NCBI RefSeq assembly: GCF_003570925.1
Contig: NZ_QXIS01000006.1
Coordinates: 19,417-83,416, forward strand
From: Candidatus Cryosericum terrychapinii
GTDB taxonomy: Bacteria > Caldisericota > Caldisericia > Cryosericales > Cryosericaceae
Direction of reading: 5' to 3'
DNA length: 64,000 nt
A model generated the notes under the pieces. The model worked only from the letters and a program-made list of their open reading frames with translations, had not been told where the DNA came from and searched no databases. Positions within the stretch are counted from its first letter, which is position 1; the number at the start of each line of letters is the position of its first letter. Below, piece by piece: positions 8,941 to 16,516 of the stretch. The position numbers were made by a program, and so were the translations under genes.

Positions 8941-9159
8941 TCATTTCAGCTTGTGGAGTTTCTGGTGGCTTGGTACGGGCTTGGCCCCCTTGGTGGGATG
9001 AGTGTCAGGGACGGTTGTCGTCTCTGGCGGGACACTTGGTCTGGCAGGATCCCTGTTAGGTGGAGGTGTCGGTGTCGGTTGTCGCCAGATAATGCTGTCT
9101 GGGTCATCCGGAAAGGGTGGTTGTTTCTCACAGTACGTGGAGCATTGTTGTAGGATCAT
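8941..9159 (-). CDS. Small proline-rich protein
   Basis: This is a 72-residue hypothetical protein. The start is strongly supported by TTAGGAGGAGAGACA immediately before the ATG. The sequence has an N-terminal Cys pair (QQCSTYCEKQ), a central Pro/Thr-rich stretch (RQPTPTPPPNRDPARPS) and a basic tail (PSHQKLHKLK). No signal peptide or domain is recognised. It follows the membrane-protein gene by 16 nt on the same strand, so it probably forms the last gene of the HerA-TcmP cluster. Function unknown. It could be an adaptor or a disordered regulator. Confidence 0.5.
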   Translation of the reverse strand: MILQQCSTYCEKQPPFPDDPDSIIWRQPTPTPPPNRDPARPSVPPETTTVPDTHPTKGAKPVPSHQKLHKLK

Positions 9160-9175
9160 TGTCTCTCCTCCTAAG

Positions 9176-9742
9176 TTAGTGCGTGAATATCGCTAATAGT
9201 GCGGCAGCGGCAAGACACAGCATGCCCGCAAACATGAACCATAGAGCGTGTGCGAACAACCCTGCCTTTGCAGTAAGCGTGGAGCTGTTGGTTTGCCATG
9301 ACTTGCCCATGCCGGCGATTTGCTGGCAGCGGTATCGCGCAGGGTCTCTCCCGTATTCATCCGTATCGTCGAATTGTTGCCAACCTGGGGCGTCTGACCA
9401 CCGTCGGGTGGTCAGACACAGAGTCAGGAACAGCAGGCTCACCATGAACAGACATATTCCAGTCAAGAAGACTGCAGCTATCCCGTCGAGCCGTGTTGAT
9501 GTTGGCCTGGAGATCACGAATCCAAAGATGGTTGCCAAGATGGCTCCAAGAAACCCAGCGAGGGTTCCCGCCTTTGATTCAAGAGCCTGAAATGCTTGGT
9601 TCAACCGATTAGTCTTGTCACAGGCTACCTGAAACCCAGTTTCGGCGTTCTGCTGCCGCAACTGGTTGAGTAGAGGAAATCCCTTGGAATCGACCTCGTT
9701 CTCGGAATCGCGTGCGCTGATATTATCTGCACAATGGCTCAT
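9176..9742 (-). CDS. Three-helix membrane protein of the defence cluster
   Basis: This is about 188 residues from the ATG at 9742, chosen because AAGGAGG lies 8 nt upstream. A longer in-frame start at 9895 would add 51 residues (including VQLRRGPPRVLVVGWAETDR) but has only a weak ribosome-binding site. A soluble N-terminal region with a possible helix (KTNRLNQAFQALESKAGTL) precedes three transmembrane segments: GFLGAILATIFGFVI, AAVFLTGICLFMVSLLFLTL and a C-terminal Ala/Leu-rich helix. The layout recalls small membrane effectors of the SLATT or Pycsar-effector type, but no signature proves it. It sits between an AbiJ-like gene and a proline-rich gene. Confidence 0.65.
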   Translation of the reverse strand: MSHCADNISARDSENEVDSKGFPLLNQLRQQNAETGFQVACDKTNRLNQAFQALESKAGTLAGFLGAILATIFGFVISRPTSTRLDGIAAVFLTGICLFMVSLLFLTLCLTTRRWSDAPGWQQFDDTDEYGRDPARYRCQQIAGMGKSWQTNSSTLTAKAGLFAHALWFMFAGMLCLAAAALLAIFTH

Positions 9743-9926
9743 GTACTGGTCCTCCTTGGTCATCAAGTATCGCTCTATCCTATCTGTTTCAGCCCAGCCG
9801 ACGACCAGAACCCGCGGCGGCCCCCGACGTAATTGAACGATTTCTATGTCCAACGCCTTCGCCGCTTCGACTTTCCATGTAACTCCTCCTTCCATCCTGT
9901 GTCTCTGCTGAATGCGTTATGTGCTG

Positions 9927-10811
9927 TCAGAGCCTTATTTTGACCTTGCCGGCCTTGACCATGAGATAGTTGATGAAAGCTGAACAGGTTACCAGCATGT
10001 ACCTTGCGTCCTCCTGGTCAGTATCATCAGATCCCATCAGGGCATGCCGGATACCCGGCTTATCACTTGTATAGCCATACAGCTCTCCAAACGCTCTTTC
10101 CAACGAAGGGTGGATTGTCACTCCAGCCTTCTTCAGTTCCTTGAGTGCATCGCCCAGGGTGGCTTTCTGGTTCTTGACAACACGCTTGCATAACGATTCG
10201 ACGGCACTGATGGCATTCTTGATCGAGTCCCCATAGGCGGGCTTCTCACGGTCTGCCAAGAAAGCCAAGGCATTGTGCAACTGGGCATACACTTCCGGCA
10301 GGGGTCCCTGCATGGCTATCTCCAGCGTGTGACGCTGCTCATCATCCGATATAGGCACGATGAGGCCGTCAATCATACTAACTGAGGCGAAGTCTCTCTT
10401 GAGGTCAAGGTTGACTGCTGTCTGCAGCGCTTCTCGTATGGAGTCCGAGTGTTGGCTTGCATACACGAATTCAACAAGATCATAAACTCGGTGACGCGGG
10501 CAGTATAGGTACCCCCGTTGCTGGCTCTCCCAGTCATATCTGACATGCTCGATCACCATTGTAGTCGAGACCTTGTACGAGAAATCGCTTCTCGGAATCC
10601 TACCGAGTGGTTCATGGAGGAAATGCGTCCAGATGTCCTGACCTAGGTTCCCCTGTTCTGCCTCCTTGGAGCAGGCAATCTGCAGGGTGTTGAACAGATC
10701 GTTCCAGAGATCCTTTGAGACATCGCTGAAAGACAGCAGAGCGGGAACAGGAGCGAGGCCATACCGCTGGGTGAATAGGAGCTTCTGCTCAAATGGTAGT
10801 TGGTCAGTCAT
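9927..10811 (-). CDS. AbiJ-like HEPN-type abortive infection protein
   Basis: This is a 294-residue protein. The N-terminal half (FTQRYGLAPVPALLSFSDVS, WTHFLHEPLGRIPRSDF) resembles the AbiJ N-terminal domain 4 class. The C-terminal half (YGDSIKNAISAVESLCKRVV ... GYTSDKPGIRHALMGSDD) is the helical segment usual in that class, ending TCSAFINYLMVKA. AbiJ proteins abort phage infection in lactococci and several carry HEPN-like domains. GAGGAG precedes the ATG. Just upstream lies the remnant of a HerA-type gene end (10843-10905), so this gene may once have followed a different copy of that ATPase. Confidence 0.68.
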   Translation of the reverse strand: MTDQLPFEQKLLFTQRYGLAPVPALLSFSDVSKDLWNDLFNTLQIACSKEAEQGNLGQDIWTHFLHEPLGRIPRSDFSYKVSTTMVIEHVRYDWESQQRGYLYCPRHRVYDLVEFVYASQHSDSIREALQTAVNLDLKRDFASVSMIDGLIVPISDDEQRHTLEIAMQGPLPEVYAQLHNALAFLADREKPAYGDSIKNAISAVESLCKRVVKNQKATLGDALKELKKAGVTIHPSLERAFGELYGYTSDKPGIRHALMGSDDTDQEDARYMLVTCSAFINYLMVKAGKVKIRL

Positions 10812-10842
10812 AGTTGCTCTCCTCGGTCAGGTCGAAATACTC

Positions 10843-10905
10843 GAACTTCTCCGCGAACTATCGTGCCTGTTTGTCTAGGTCCTGGTCGTCGGCCTCTTTA
10901 CTTGG
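10843..10905 (-). pseudogene. 3'-end remnant of a HerA-like ATPase gene
   Basis: A gap-free match of about 60 nt, with roughly a dozen or more mismatches, to the last codons of the intact HerA-like gene (13065-13124). The remnant translates to KEADDQDLDKQAR-stop-FAEKF against EEVDDQDLDKAAREFAGKF. Homology fades upstream, into the stop region of the radical SAM gene, and ends downstream near the AbiJ-like start. It is too short to function and reads as the displaced end of a second, diverged allele. Confidence 0.72.
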
Positions 10906-10959
10906 GCCACCCGCCGCGAGGAGGGTATTTGAGTTCTGGCGTTCCGTTCACGGGCATGA

Positions 10960-11820
10960 CTAGTCCCCTACTCGAGGCCCAGCCGCGACACGTGGATCAA
11001 CCCGATTGTAAAGCAAGCGGATCGAGTCGCCGTCTTTGCCCGCCGGTCGCTTGGCATGTCCATTGCTCCATGTGCCCTTCTTGATGTGATACTCCTGTCC
11101 ATGCTTCTCACAGTAATCTGATACCAGTTGAGCCATCTGGTCGTAAAACGTCAGATAGTCAGGATACTGGGTGACAAGGCGATTGTAGTTGAGCCGTCCG
11201 AAGATGATCTTGTCTGCAAAAGCAACACGACGCAGGACGACCTTCAGATCTTGCGTGATGATATTGGGCGTTGGATACGGCTCGATACTGACCCAGGTCT
11301 TGAAGCCCTTGTTGTGCAGAAAACGTAAATGTGCTATGCGATCAAGGTAGGGAGCTGCGCCTGGCTCGTACTGCTTGCGGAAATTCTCATCCAGCGATAT
11401 GAGTGTGATCCCGAACTCATTGTCGTGAGACGTTTCTATCAACTCATGAGGCAGCAGCCCCTTCGTAAGTGCCGTCACTTTGATTCCTGCACGATTGATG
11501 CGTTCGATGATGTGGAGTGTCATTGCATCGATCTCGGGGTAGCCATACATGAACGGATCTGTTGTAAAGCACAGTTGCACGAAGTTGATACGCGACTGCA
11601 GTCGGGGCAACTCAGCATCCAGCAGTTCCAGGGCATTGCTCACCAGCTTGGGCTGTGTCCATTCCTCATAAGATGCAATCCGCCCGAATCTGCGAGCCAT
11701 CAGCATCGCATAGCAAGGGTATTTGCATCCGTGAGCACACCCCTCTACATGATTGATCGTATAGTCGCCGTACTCGACGCCGGTCTTGTAAAGGAGAGAC
11801 TTGCGTGTGATCGTCTGCAT
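10960..11820 (-). CDS. SPL-like radical SAM protein with a CX3CX3C motif
   Basis: This is about 286 residues from the ATG at 11820 (AAGGAG 7 nt upstream; TcmP stop 4 nt before the ATG). Three cysteines, Cys28, Cys32 and Cys36 in GCAHGCKYPCYAM, form CX3CX3C rather than the canonical CX3CX2C. Context resembles the spore photoproduct lyase-like family, with a TIM-barrel-like continuation (FVQLCFTTDPFMYGYPE, GIKVTALTKGLLP, WVSIEPYPTPNI). Members presumably bind a 4Fe-4S cluster and S-adenosylmethionine and do radical chemistry, perhaps on nucleic acid. It pairs with the TcmP gene, matching the known pairing of TcmP with three-Cys-motif proteins. The exact reaction is unknown. Confidence 0.78.
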   Translation of the reverse strand: MQTITRKSLLYKTGVEYGDYTINHVEGCAHGCKYPCYAMLMARRFGRIASYEEWTQPKLVSNALELLDAELPRLQSRINFVQLCFTTDPFMYGYPEIDAMTLHIIERINRAGIKVTALTKGLLPHELIETSHDNEFGITLISLDENFRKQYEPGAAPYLDRIAHLRFLHNKGFKTWVSIEPYPTPNIITQDLKVVLRRVAFADKIIFGRLNYNRLVTQYPDYLTFYDQMAQLVSDYCEKHGQEYHIKKGTWSNGHAKRPAGKDGDSIRLLYNRVDPRVAAGPRVGD

Positions 11821-11824
11821 GATG

Positions 11825-13060
11825 TTACTCCTTGAGAAACTCAACAATGTCATCGCCACTAACGGCCCCGTGCCTCTTGCTTGACACTGGATGAAACTGA
11901 ACGAGCTTCTTCTTCATTAGGTCCTTCAGACAATGTCGCCACGACTTCTCGCTTGCATAGAAGCGCCAGTTCTCTTTTCTGAGCACATCAAACGGGATTC
12001 TTATGCCTGTTCGTTGGTACTTGGTTTCTACTCTGTTGGTCAGTTCGTTGTCGTCGAGGGTTGGGAAGAGTGTTGGCCCCAGACTTACCCTCAGCGAGTT
12101 GCCTGGTTCACTGTTCTTATGCATGGCGGTCAGCATCTTGTCAAATGCAGTAAAATGATTTGAGAGATGAATGAGCGCATACTTGATTCTGCCTTGAAGC
12201 CGGGCATTTTCGTCGGGACCAAAACAGACCTGAAACGGAATGTAGTACTGCGCACCAGTTCTCATGGCATAGAAGTCAATTACCTTGCTCCATGCATAGT
12301 GATCAGAACCAGCACCAAAGTCGATTGTCTGATACTGGTCGTCTCCAAATAGGGCAATCATGTTTTCGTTGTCAAGCGGGTTTGCCATATTGCGAACTAT
12401 CTCGTAGAACATGAAATTGGCGAAGACCTCTGTCTTCTTGCGTGATATGAGTTGGCGCATGAGTTTCATGTCGGGCAGTCGATAGTTTGGATCGATGAAG
12501 TAGAATGCTGGGGCCGTTGGCGAAGTCTGCGGCAGGATCTGTGACAGGGCGCTTTGAGCATCATCTCTCAGCACGGAACAGGAAATTCTGTTATCCAACT
12601 GCTCAGCTTCGGCAAACTTGTGTATTGCAGCTTCAAGTTGTCCATGTCGTTCTGGTTTGACCTCAACGAACACGACATTGACCTTACTTGGCCTGCGAAC
12701 AGTCGGCGGGGCTTCACGAAGAAAACGGTTGATTGTTCGTAATGCAACGAGCGGGGAGCCATCGGCCAGGGTTCCGTTGAAATCACATATGCCCGTTCCA
12801 GCGAAGCAATCCACATAGGTGAGGGTGTCTGCGAAACTGCCCATAATGGGCAGCCAAGCCGAGAGATAGTCCTGGAGAATGTAGTGTTTGAGCTGAGAGT
12901 TCACATGAAAACTGAGATTCTCGTCGGGCTCACAGACTACTGACACTGTGGCCAACCCCTGCTCTGCAACGCTCTCGAAGCCAAAGACGTCGACTGCTGT
13001 GACACAGATTGTAGGTTTCCCTTCGACTCTTGGTGTCAGAATCTCGGCCTTTCGATGCAT
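11825..13060 (-). CDS. tcmP: TcmP family, three-Cys-motif partner protein
   Basis: This is about 411 residues. I use the ATG at 13060, one base after the HerA-like stop, rather than the ATG at 13126 inside that gene. The family signature is visible: SQLKHYILQDYLSAWLPIM, YVDCFAGTGICDF, a GSPLVAL segment and FYFIDPNYRL. The YVDCFAGTG and FIDP pieces recall SAM-dependent methyltransferase motifs I and IV, with FIDP in place of a standard DPPY. TcmP proteins (TIGR04474) are named for regular pairing with three-Cys-motif proteins, as here. The function is not established. A nucleic-acid methyltransferase-like role is my inference. Confidence 0.78.
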   Translation of the reverse strand: MHRKAEILTPRVEGKPTICVTAVDVFGFESVAEQGLATVSVVCEPDENLSFHVNSQLKHYILQDYLSAWLPIMGSFADTLTYVDCFAGTGICDFNGTLADGSPLVALRTINRFLREAPPTVRRPSKVNVVFVEVKPERHGQLEAAIHKFAEAEQLDNRISCSVLRDDAQSALSQILPQTSPTAPAFYFIDPNYRLPDMKLMRQLISRKKTEVFANFMFYEIVRNMANPLDNENMIALFGDDQYQTIDFGAGSDHYAWSKVIDFYAMRTGAQYYIPFQVCFGPDENARLQGRIKYALIHLSNHFTAFDKMLTAMHKNSEPGNSLRVSLGPTLFPTLDDNELTNRVETKYQRTGIRIPFDVLRKENWRFYASEKSWRHCLKDLMKKKLVQFHPVSSKRHGAVSGDDIVEFLKE

Positions 13061-13061
13061 C

Positions 13062-14840
13062 TCAGAACTTTCCTGCGAACTCTCTTGCTGCCTTGTCCAG
13101 GTCCTGGTCGTCGACCTCTTCACCACGGGTGGCCCAGGCGGGGAAGGGGAAGTTGATGAGGACGGGGGCGGGGATGTCGGGCTGGTGCACGATCATCGTG
13201 CCGGGCTTGATGATGGTGCTGCGCAGGCGGAAGGACTCGGGCAGGTAGTCGTACTCGGGGCTCTGGCTCTCGGCAAAGTCGAGGCGCCCGTTGACGCGGA
13301 TGCTGGCGTTGCCGGTGATGCGCTTCTCGACCCGGCTGGCGGACTGCTGGGCACCGATGAGGATGACACCCAGGGAGCGGCCACGCTCGGCGATGTCGAG
13401 TAGGATGTCCTGGATCGGGCTGTGTCCCTCGCGCGGGGCATACTTGTTGAGCTCGTCGAGGACGACGAAGACGTAGGGCTTGCGGCCCTGGGCCTCCTTC
13501 TGCGTCATCAGCATCTTGAGGGTGCTGCCCACGATGAACTTCTGCGCCACGGGCTTGAGCTTGCTGATGTCCACCACGGTGACGCGGTGCTGGTTGAACT
13601 CGAAGCGGTACTTGTCGGGGTGGTCCACGTCGCTGCGGATCACGCCCTTCATGGCGTCGGCCGCCACGCGCAGACGGCGCAGGAAGGCCAGCTGGGTGCC
13701 CTGGTTGTCGAAGGAGGTGAACCAGCCGCCGGATGACGGGCGCTTGCCCTTCTTGCCCTCGTCCTCGGAATCGGCCGGTCCCATGATGTCGGTCTCCAGG
13801 ATGGTGATGAGGTCGTGCAGGTCGCCGATGGTCTGGCCCTGGTACACGAGGGCCCCGCTGTGGGTGTCGTTCTCCATGTTGCGGTCGGAGGCCAGGTAGT
13901 CCAGCCGGTTGGTGAGGTGCTGGATGAGGCCGTAGAGGTTGGTCGTCTCCTGGTCGCCCTCGGCGAAGAGGAAGGGGAGCAGGCGGTCCTGCGCAAACTG
14001 CCGCATGGTCCAGACGTAGGGGGTGACGCCCTCCTGGCGCTGCTCGGTGCTGGGTGAGGGGACCTCGCTGTCGGACTTGGGGGACGTGAAGAAGCGCAGG
14101 TCGGTGAAGGGTGTGGTGGGCAGGCCCATCTTCGCGTAGACGGCGCGGTGGTCGTCGGTCAGGCCCTTGTTGGGTTTGTCGAGGAACAGCATGTCCTCGC
14201 CCTTGACGTTGAAGACGATGCTGCGTGCGGCGGCCTTGTCGGCGAAGGGCATACCGTCCTGCACCTGCTGGTCACCCTGTTTCGTGCCCTCGAAGTGGAA
14301 GATAGAGTACAGGAGGAAAAGGGCGAACGACGTCTTGGTAGCCACGCCGCTGACGCCGCTGATGCTGACGTGCGCACCCTTGGCGCCGTTGAGGAACTCG
14401 AAGTTGACGTAGAAGGGCTCCTTGTTGCGCATGATGCCCACGGGCACGCGCTGCTTCATGACGTCGAAGCTGAGCGCCTTGTCCAGGTCGGCGCCGGTGG
14501 CGCGGTAAACGAAGTCGGCGGGGTGCGGGGCGACAAAGACCTCGGGTTCCAGCTTGGTGACCTGCACCTTGCCCACGTAGGCGACGCCTGCGGGCATGAT
14601 GCCTTGGCGCACGATGGTGGTGTCGCTGTCGAACTGGATGCCCTCATGGTACTGCTGGACCTCGATGACGGTGCCATAGAAGGTGACGGCCTCGACGCCG
14701 GCATACCCCTCGACGGCCGACCGCACGAAGACGACATCATCCATCTCCAGGTAGTTGTGCTGGTCGACGAGGACATAAAACTCCAGCGACGATGCGGGCT
14801 TGGTGCCCAGGACGAACCCAATCGGTGCTGCTTCAGCCAT
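13062..14840 (-). CDS. HerA-like DUF87 ATPase / DNA translocase
   Basis: This is a 592-residue ATPase of the HerA/FtsK-related group. An N-terminal beta-barrel-like HAS region covers about residues 1-130. The nucleotide-binding loop is SISGVSGVATKTSFA near residue 185, and Walker B is YVFVVLDELNKYAP near 465. Further conserved blocks are IAERGRSLGVILIGAQQSAS and ITGNASIRVNGRLD. HerA proteins form hexamers that translocate on DNA, usually with a nuclease partner. No nurA is adjacent; instead TcmP and a radical SAM gene follow. GGAGGAG precedes the ATG, and a TATACT box (14874-14879) lies about 34 nt upstream. The glycine before the Lys of the P-loop is replaced, possibly a family trait. Confidence 0.82.
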   Translation of the reverse strand: MAEAAPIGFVLGTKPASSLEFYVLVDQHNYLEMDDVVFVRSAVEGYAGVEAVTFYGTVIEVQQYHEGIQFDSDTTIVRQGIMPAGVAYVGKVQVTKLEPEVFVAPHPADFVYRATGADLDKALSFDVMKQRVPVGIMRNKEPFYVNFEFLNGAKGAHVSISGVSGVATKTSFALFLLYSIFHFEGTKQGDQQVQDGMPFADKAAARSIVFNVKGEDMLFLDKPNKGLTDDHRAVYAKMGLPTTPFTDLRFFTSPKSDSEVPSPSTEQRQEGVTPYVWTMRQFAQDRLLPFLFAEGDQETTNLYGLIQHLTNRLDYLASDRNMENDTHSGALVYQGQTIGDLHDLITILETDIMGPADSEDEGKKGKRPSSGGWFTSFDNQGTQLAFLRRLRVAADAMKGVIRSDVDHPDKYRFEFNQHRVTVVDISKLKPVAQKFIVGSTLKMLMTQKEAQGRKPYVFVVLDELNKYAPREGHSPIQDILLDIAERGRSLGVILIGAQQSASRVEKRITGNASIRVNGRLDFAESQSPEYDYLPESFRLRSTIIKPGTMIVHQPDIPAPVLINFPFPAWATRGEEVDDQDLDKAAREFAGKF

Positions 14841-14983
14841 GCCAACTCCTCCAGTTCGTTTGTCAATGCGTTCAGTATAGCCCGAAACGGACGAGCCGGT
14901 AGGATGTACAAACGAGGGCGGCGCGATACCCCGCGTACTGGGGGTCTGTCCACCGTGGACGGACGCGAGGGACTCCAGTCAGT

Positions 14984-15826
14984 TCATATCAGCTCGAGGA
15001 ACCGAGTGAGTGTGACATGGCCGGTCAGGACACCGCAGAACTCGAGGAGAGCGTAGACACCCAGCACCGTTACGACCCTGGAGGATGGTACTGCCTCGGC
15101 AACCAGAGTCCACGTGGCAAAACCTGCTGCAGCCAGCAAGGCGAACGTGACGGGCGCCAGTCGCCGCCAGGGGACGGACCGTCCGGGCCATCCCAGGATG
15201 GTCGTGCCATACCCGGCATCCATACTCTGTGCATAGCCCAGAAGTGACCGCGCGCCCGTCGCGACCAGGGCAAACAACGCAAGCATGCCAACAAGCGCCG
15301 TCAGGACTCCTCCGAGCATGCCGCTCTCCCACGTGCTGGGATACACAGCCAGCATGCCTGCTACGACAACCCACACGAGGAGCGTTGTGCGCCAGGGCAA
15401 GAGGTGAACTCCGGGCGCCGGAGCCCTCCCCGCCCGCGCGGCCAGCGCACACAGCATGGCGGAAGCTGCGGCCATCACGAGGTTGTCGGCAAATATGGAC
15501 CAGCCCAGGACCGCATGACCCCATGACGGTACCGTTCGCAACATTGCGATGACATCGGAGACCATCGTCGCGAGCACGGTAAGATCCACGACGGCAAGAC
15601 TGCGGGCAAAGAACAGCACCTCCCCATCGTTTGCAGACTGGCGCATGCGCATGGCGCGCACAAACGCGACAAAGCAGACAATGGCCGCAAGCTGGATCCC
15701 GAAGGATCCGACAGCATCGTAGGGGTCCGCTGTATAGGCGCACAGCGCAGGCAGGACGGCACCCCGTTTGCAGAGGAAGAAGAAGCAGCCATAGATGACG
15801 GCAAAGCATACCGTCACGATACTCAA
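14984..15826 (-). CDS. Polytopic membrane protein, unknown function
   Basis: This is about 280 residues with seven or so hydrophobic segments, for example SIVTVCFAVIYGCFFFL, IQLAAIVCFVAFV, LLVWVVVAGMLAVY, LTALVGMLALFALVA and FALLAAAGFATWTLVAEAV. No signature motif is recognised. The given start is TTG at 15826 without a clear ribosome-binding site, so the N-terminus is uncertain and could be internal or further upstream. A longer overlapping frame (14979-15851) is Cys/Arg-rich and is taken as a shadow. The gene is isolated between the HerA-like promoter region and a small membrane-protein gene. Confidence 0.6.
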   Translation of the reverse strand: MSIVTVCFAVIYGCFFFLCKRGAVLPALCAYTADPYDAVGSFGIQLAAIVCFVAFVRAMRMRQSANDGEVLFFARSLAVVDLTVLATMVSDVIAMLRTVPSWGHAVLGWSIFADNLVMAAASAMLCALAARAGRAPAPGVHLLPWRTTLLVWVVVAGMLAVYPSTWESGMLGGVLTALVGMLALFALVATGARSLLGYAQSMDAGYGTTILGWPGRSVPWRRLAPVTFALLAAAGFATWTLVAEAVPSSRVVTVLGVYALLEFCGVLTGHVTLTRFLELI

Positions 15827-15942
15827 CCGGGCCAGGAGCCCTTGGGTCCAAGTGCCTGGCGAGCTGATGTCATGTACAGGTGGACGAGTCGTCTGCTGCC
15901 CCCCTGAACCACGCCACGAACGATGAAACCACTTGTGCTGGG

Positions 15943-16338
15943 CTACCTTCTCATCGCCAGAAGGGTGATGATCCCGAAGATGGCTGCGAGTCCGGCCAGT
16001 CCAAAGAAGATCATCGCATCAAACCGGTGTGACTTGCGCAGGGCCGCCTTCTTCGCCGGGACGGCTTTCACATAGAGCAATCCTCCGATCAGTGTCAGGA
16101 GCATGAAGACGATTGCCACTACAGCAATGTAGAAGTGCGGCAGTGTCGGTATGAGGGCTCTCGTTACGACCAGTCCAATAGCCCCAGCCAGAACGAGGAT
16201 CACGCCGATGCCGGCTAATGCCTTGTGCGTGCTTAGTTTCTTGCCGCCCTTGTCTGTCTTGCCGACGAATCCAGCGCCAAGCAGGACAACGATGCCCAGG
16301 GCCATCAGGATGATGTGGAACAGAACGTTCTGTGTCAT
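15943..16338 (-). CDS. Small four-helix membrane protein
   Basis: This is about 131 residues from the ATG at 16338, which has CAGGAGG 5 nt upstream. The ATG at 16356 precedes that ribosome-binding site and is rejected. There are four transmembrane helices: NVLFHIILMALGIVVLLGAG, ALAGIGVILVLAGAIGLVV, FYIAVVAIVFMLLTLIGGLLYV and AMIFFGLAGLAAIFGIITLL. Basic connectors (KTDKGGKKLSTHK, KAVPAKKAALRKSHR) fit cytoplasmic loops. No cofactor ligands stand out. Function unknown. Confidence 0.7.
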   Translation of the reverse strand: MTQNVLFHIILMALGIVVLLGAGFVGKTDKGGKKLSTHKALAGIGVILVLAGAIGLVVTRALIPTLPHFYIAVVAIVFMLLTLIGGLLYVKAVPAKKAALRKSHRFDAMIFFGLAGLAAIFGIITLLAMRR

Positions 16339-16369
16339 GGAAACCTCCTGGATCACAATGAGTTGTCTC

Positions 16370-16398
16370 AGTATGCCGTGTTCCCAATCTCGTTACAA
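16370..16398 (-). promoter_or_regulatory. Promoter of the small membrane-protein gene
   Basis: On the minus strand TTGTAA (16393-16398) and CATACT (16370-16375) are separated by 17 nt, about 32 nt upstream of the ATG. Confidence 0.45.
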
Positions 16399-16444
16399 GA
16401 AGGGCGCGTATGGTACGGTCTCAGGTGCCGCAAGGAGAAGGGTG

Positions 16445-16470
16445 GGTTTCCACCTTCGCGGGAACAACGG
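16445..16470. repeat. Degenerate inverted-repeat element
   Basis: GGTTTCCACCTTCGCGGGAACAA resembles the widespread GGATTCCCGCxxxxGCGGGAATGAC element, a better copy of which is at 43427-43454. One arm is decayed. Confidence 0.35.
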
Positions 16471-16516
16471 AGACAAACCAGCCCGGACGTGACTGGACGA
16501 AGGCAGGCTCTGACTG

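Noticed and set aside
14148..15056. 302-codon plus-strand frame opposite the HerA-like gene
   Set aside because: Antisense shadow without motifs; Walker motifs are on the minus strand.
14979..15851. 290-codon Cys/Arg-rich frame overlapping the membrane protein at 14984
   Set aside because: The 280-codon alternative has regular hydrophobic helices; this one has no structure-like pattern.
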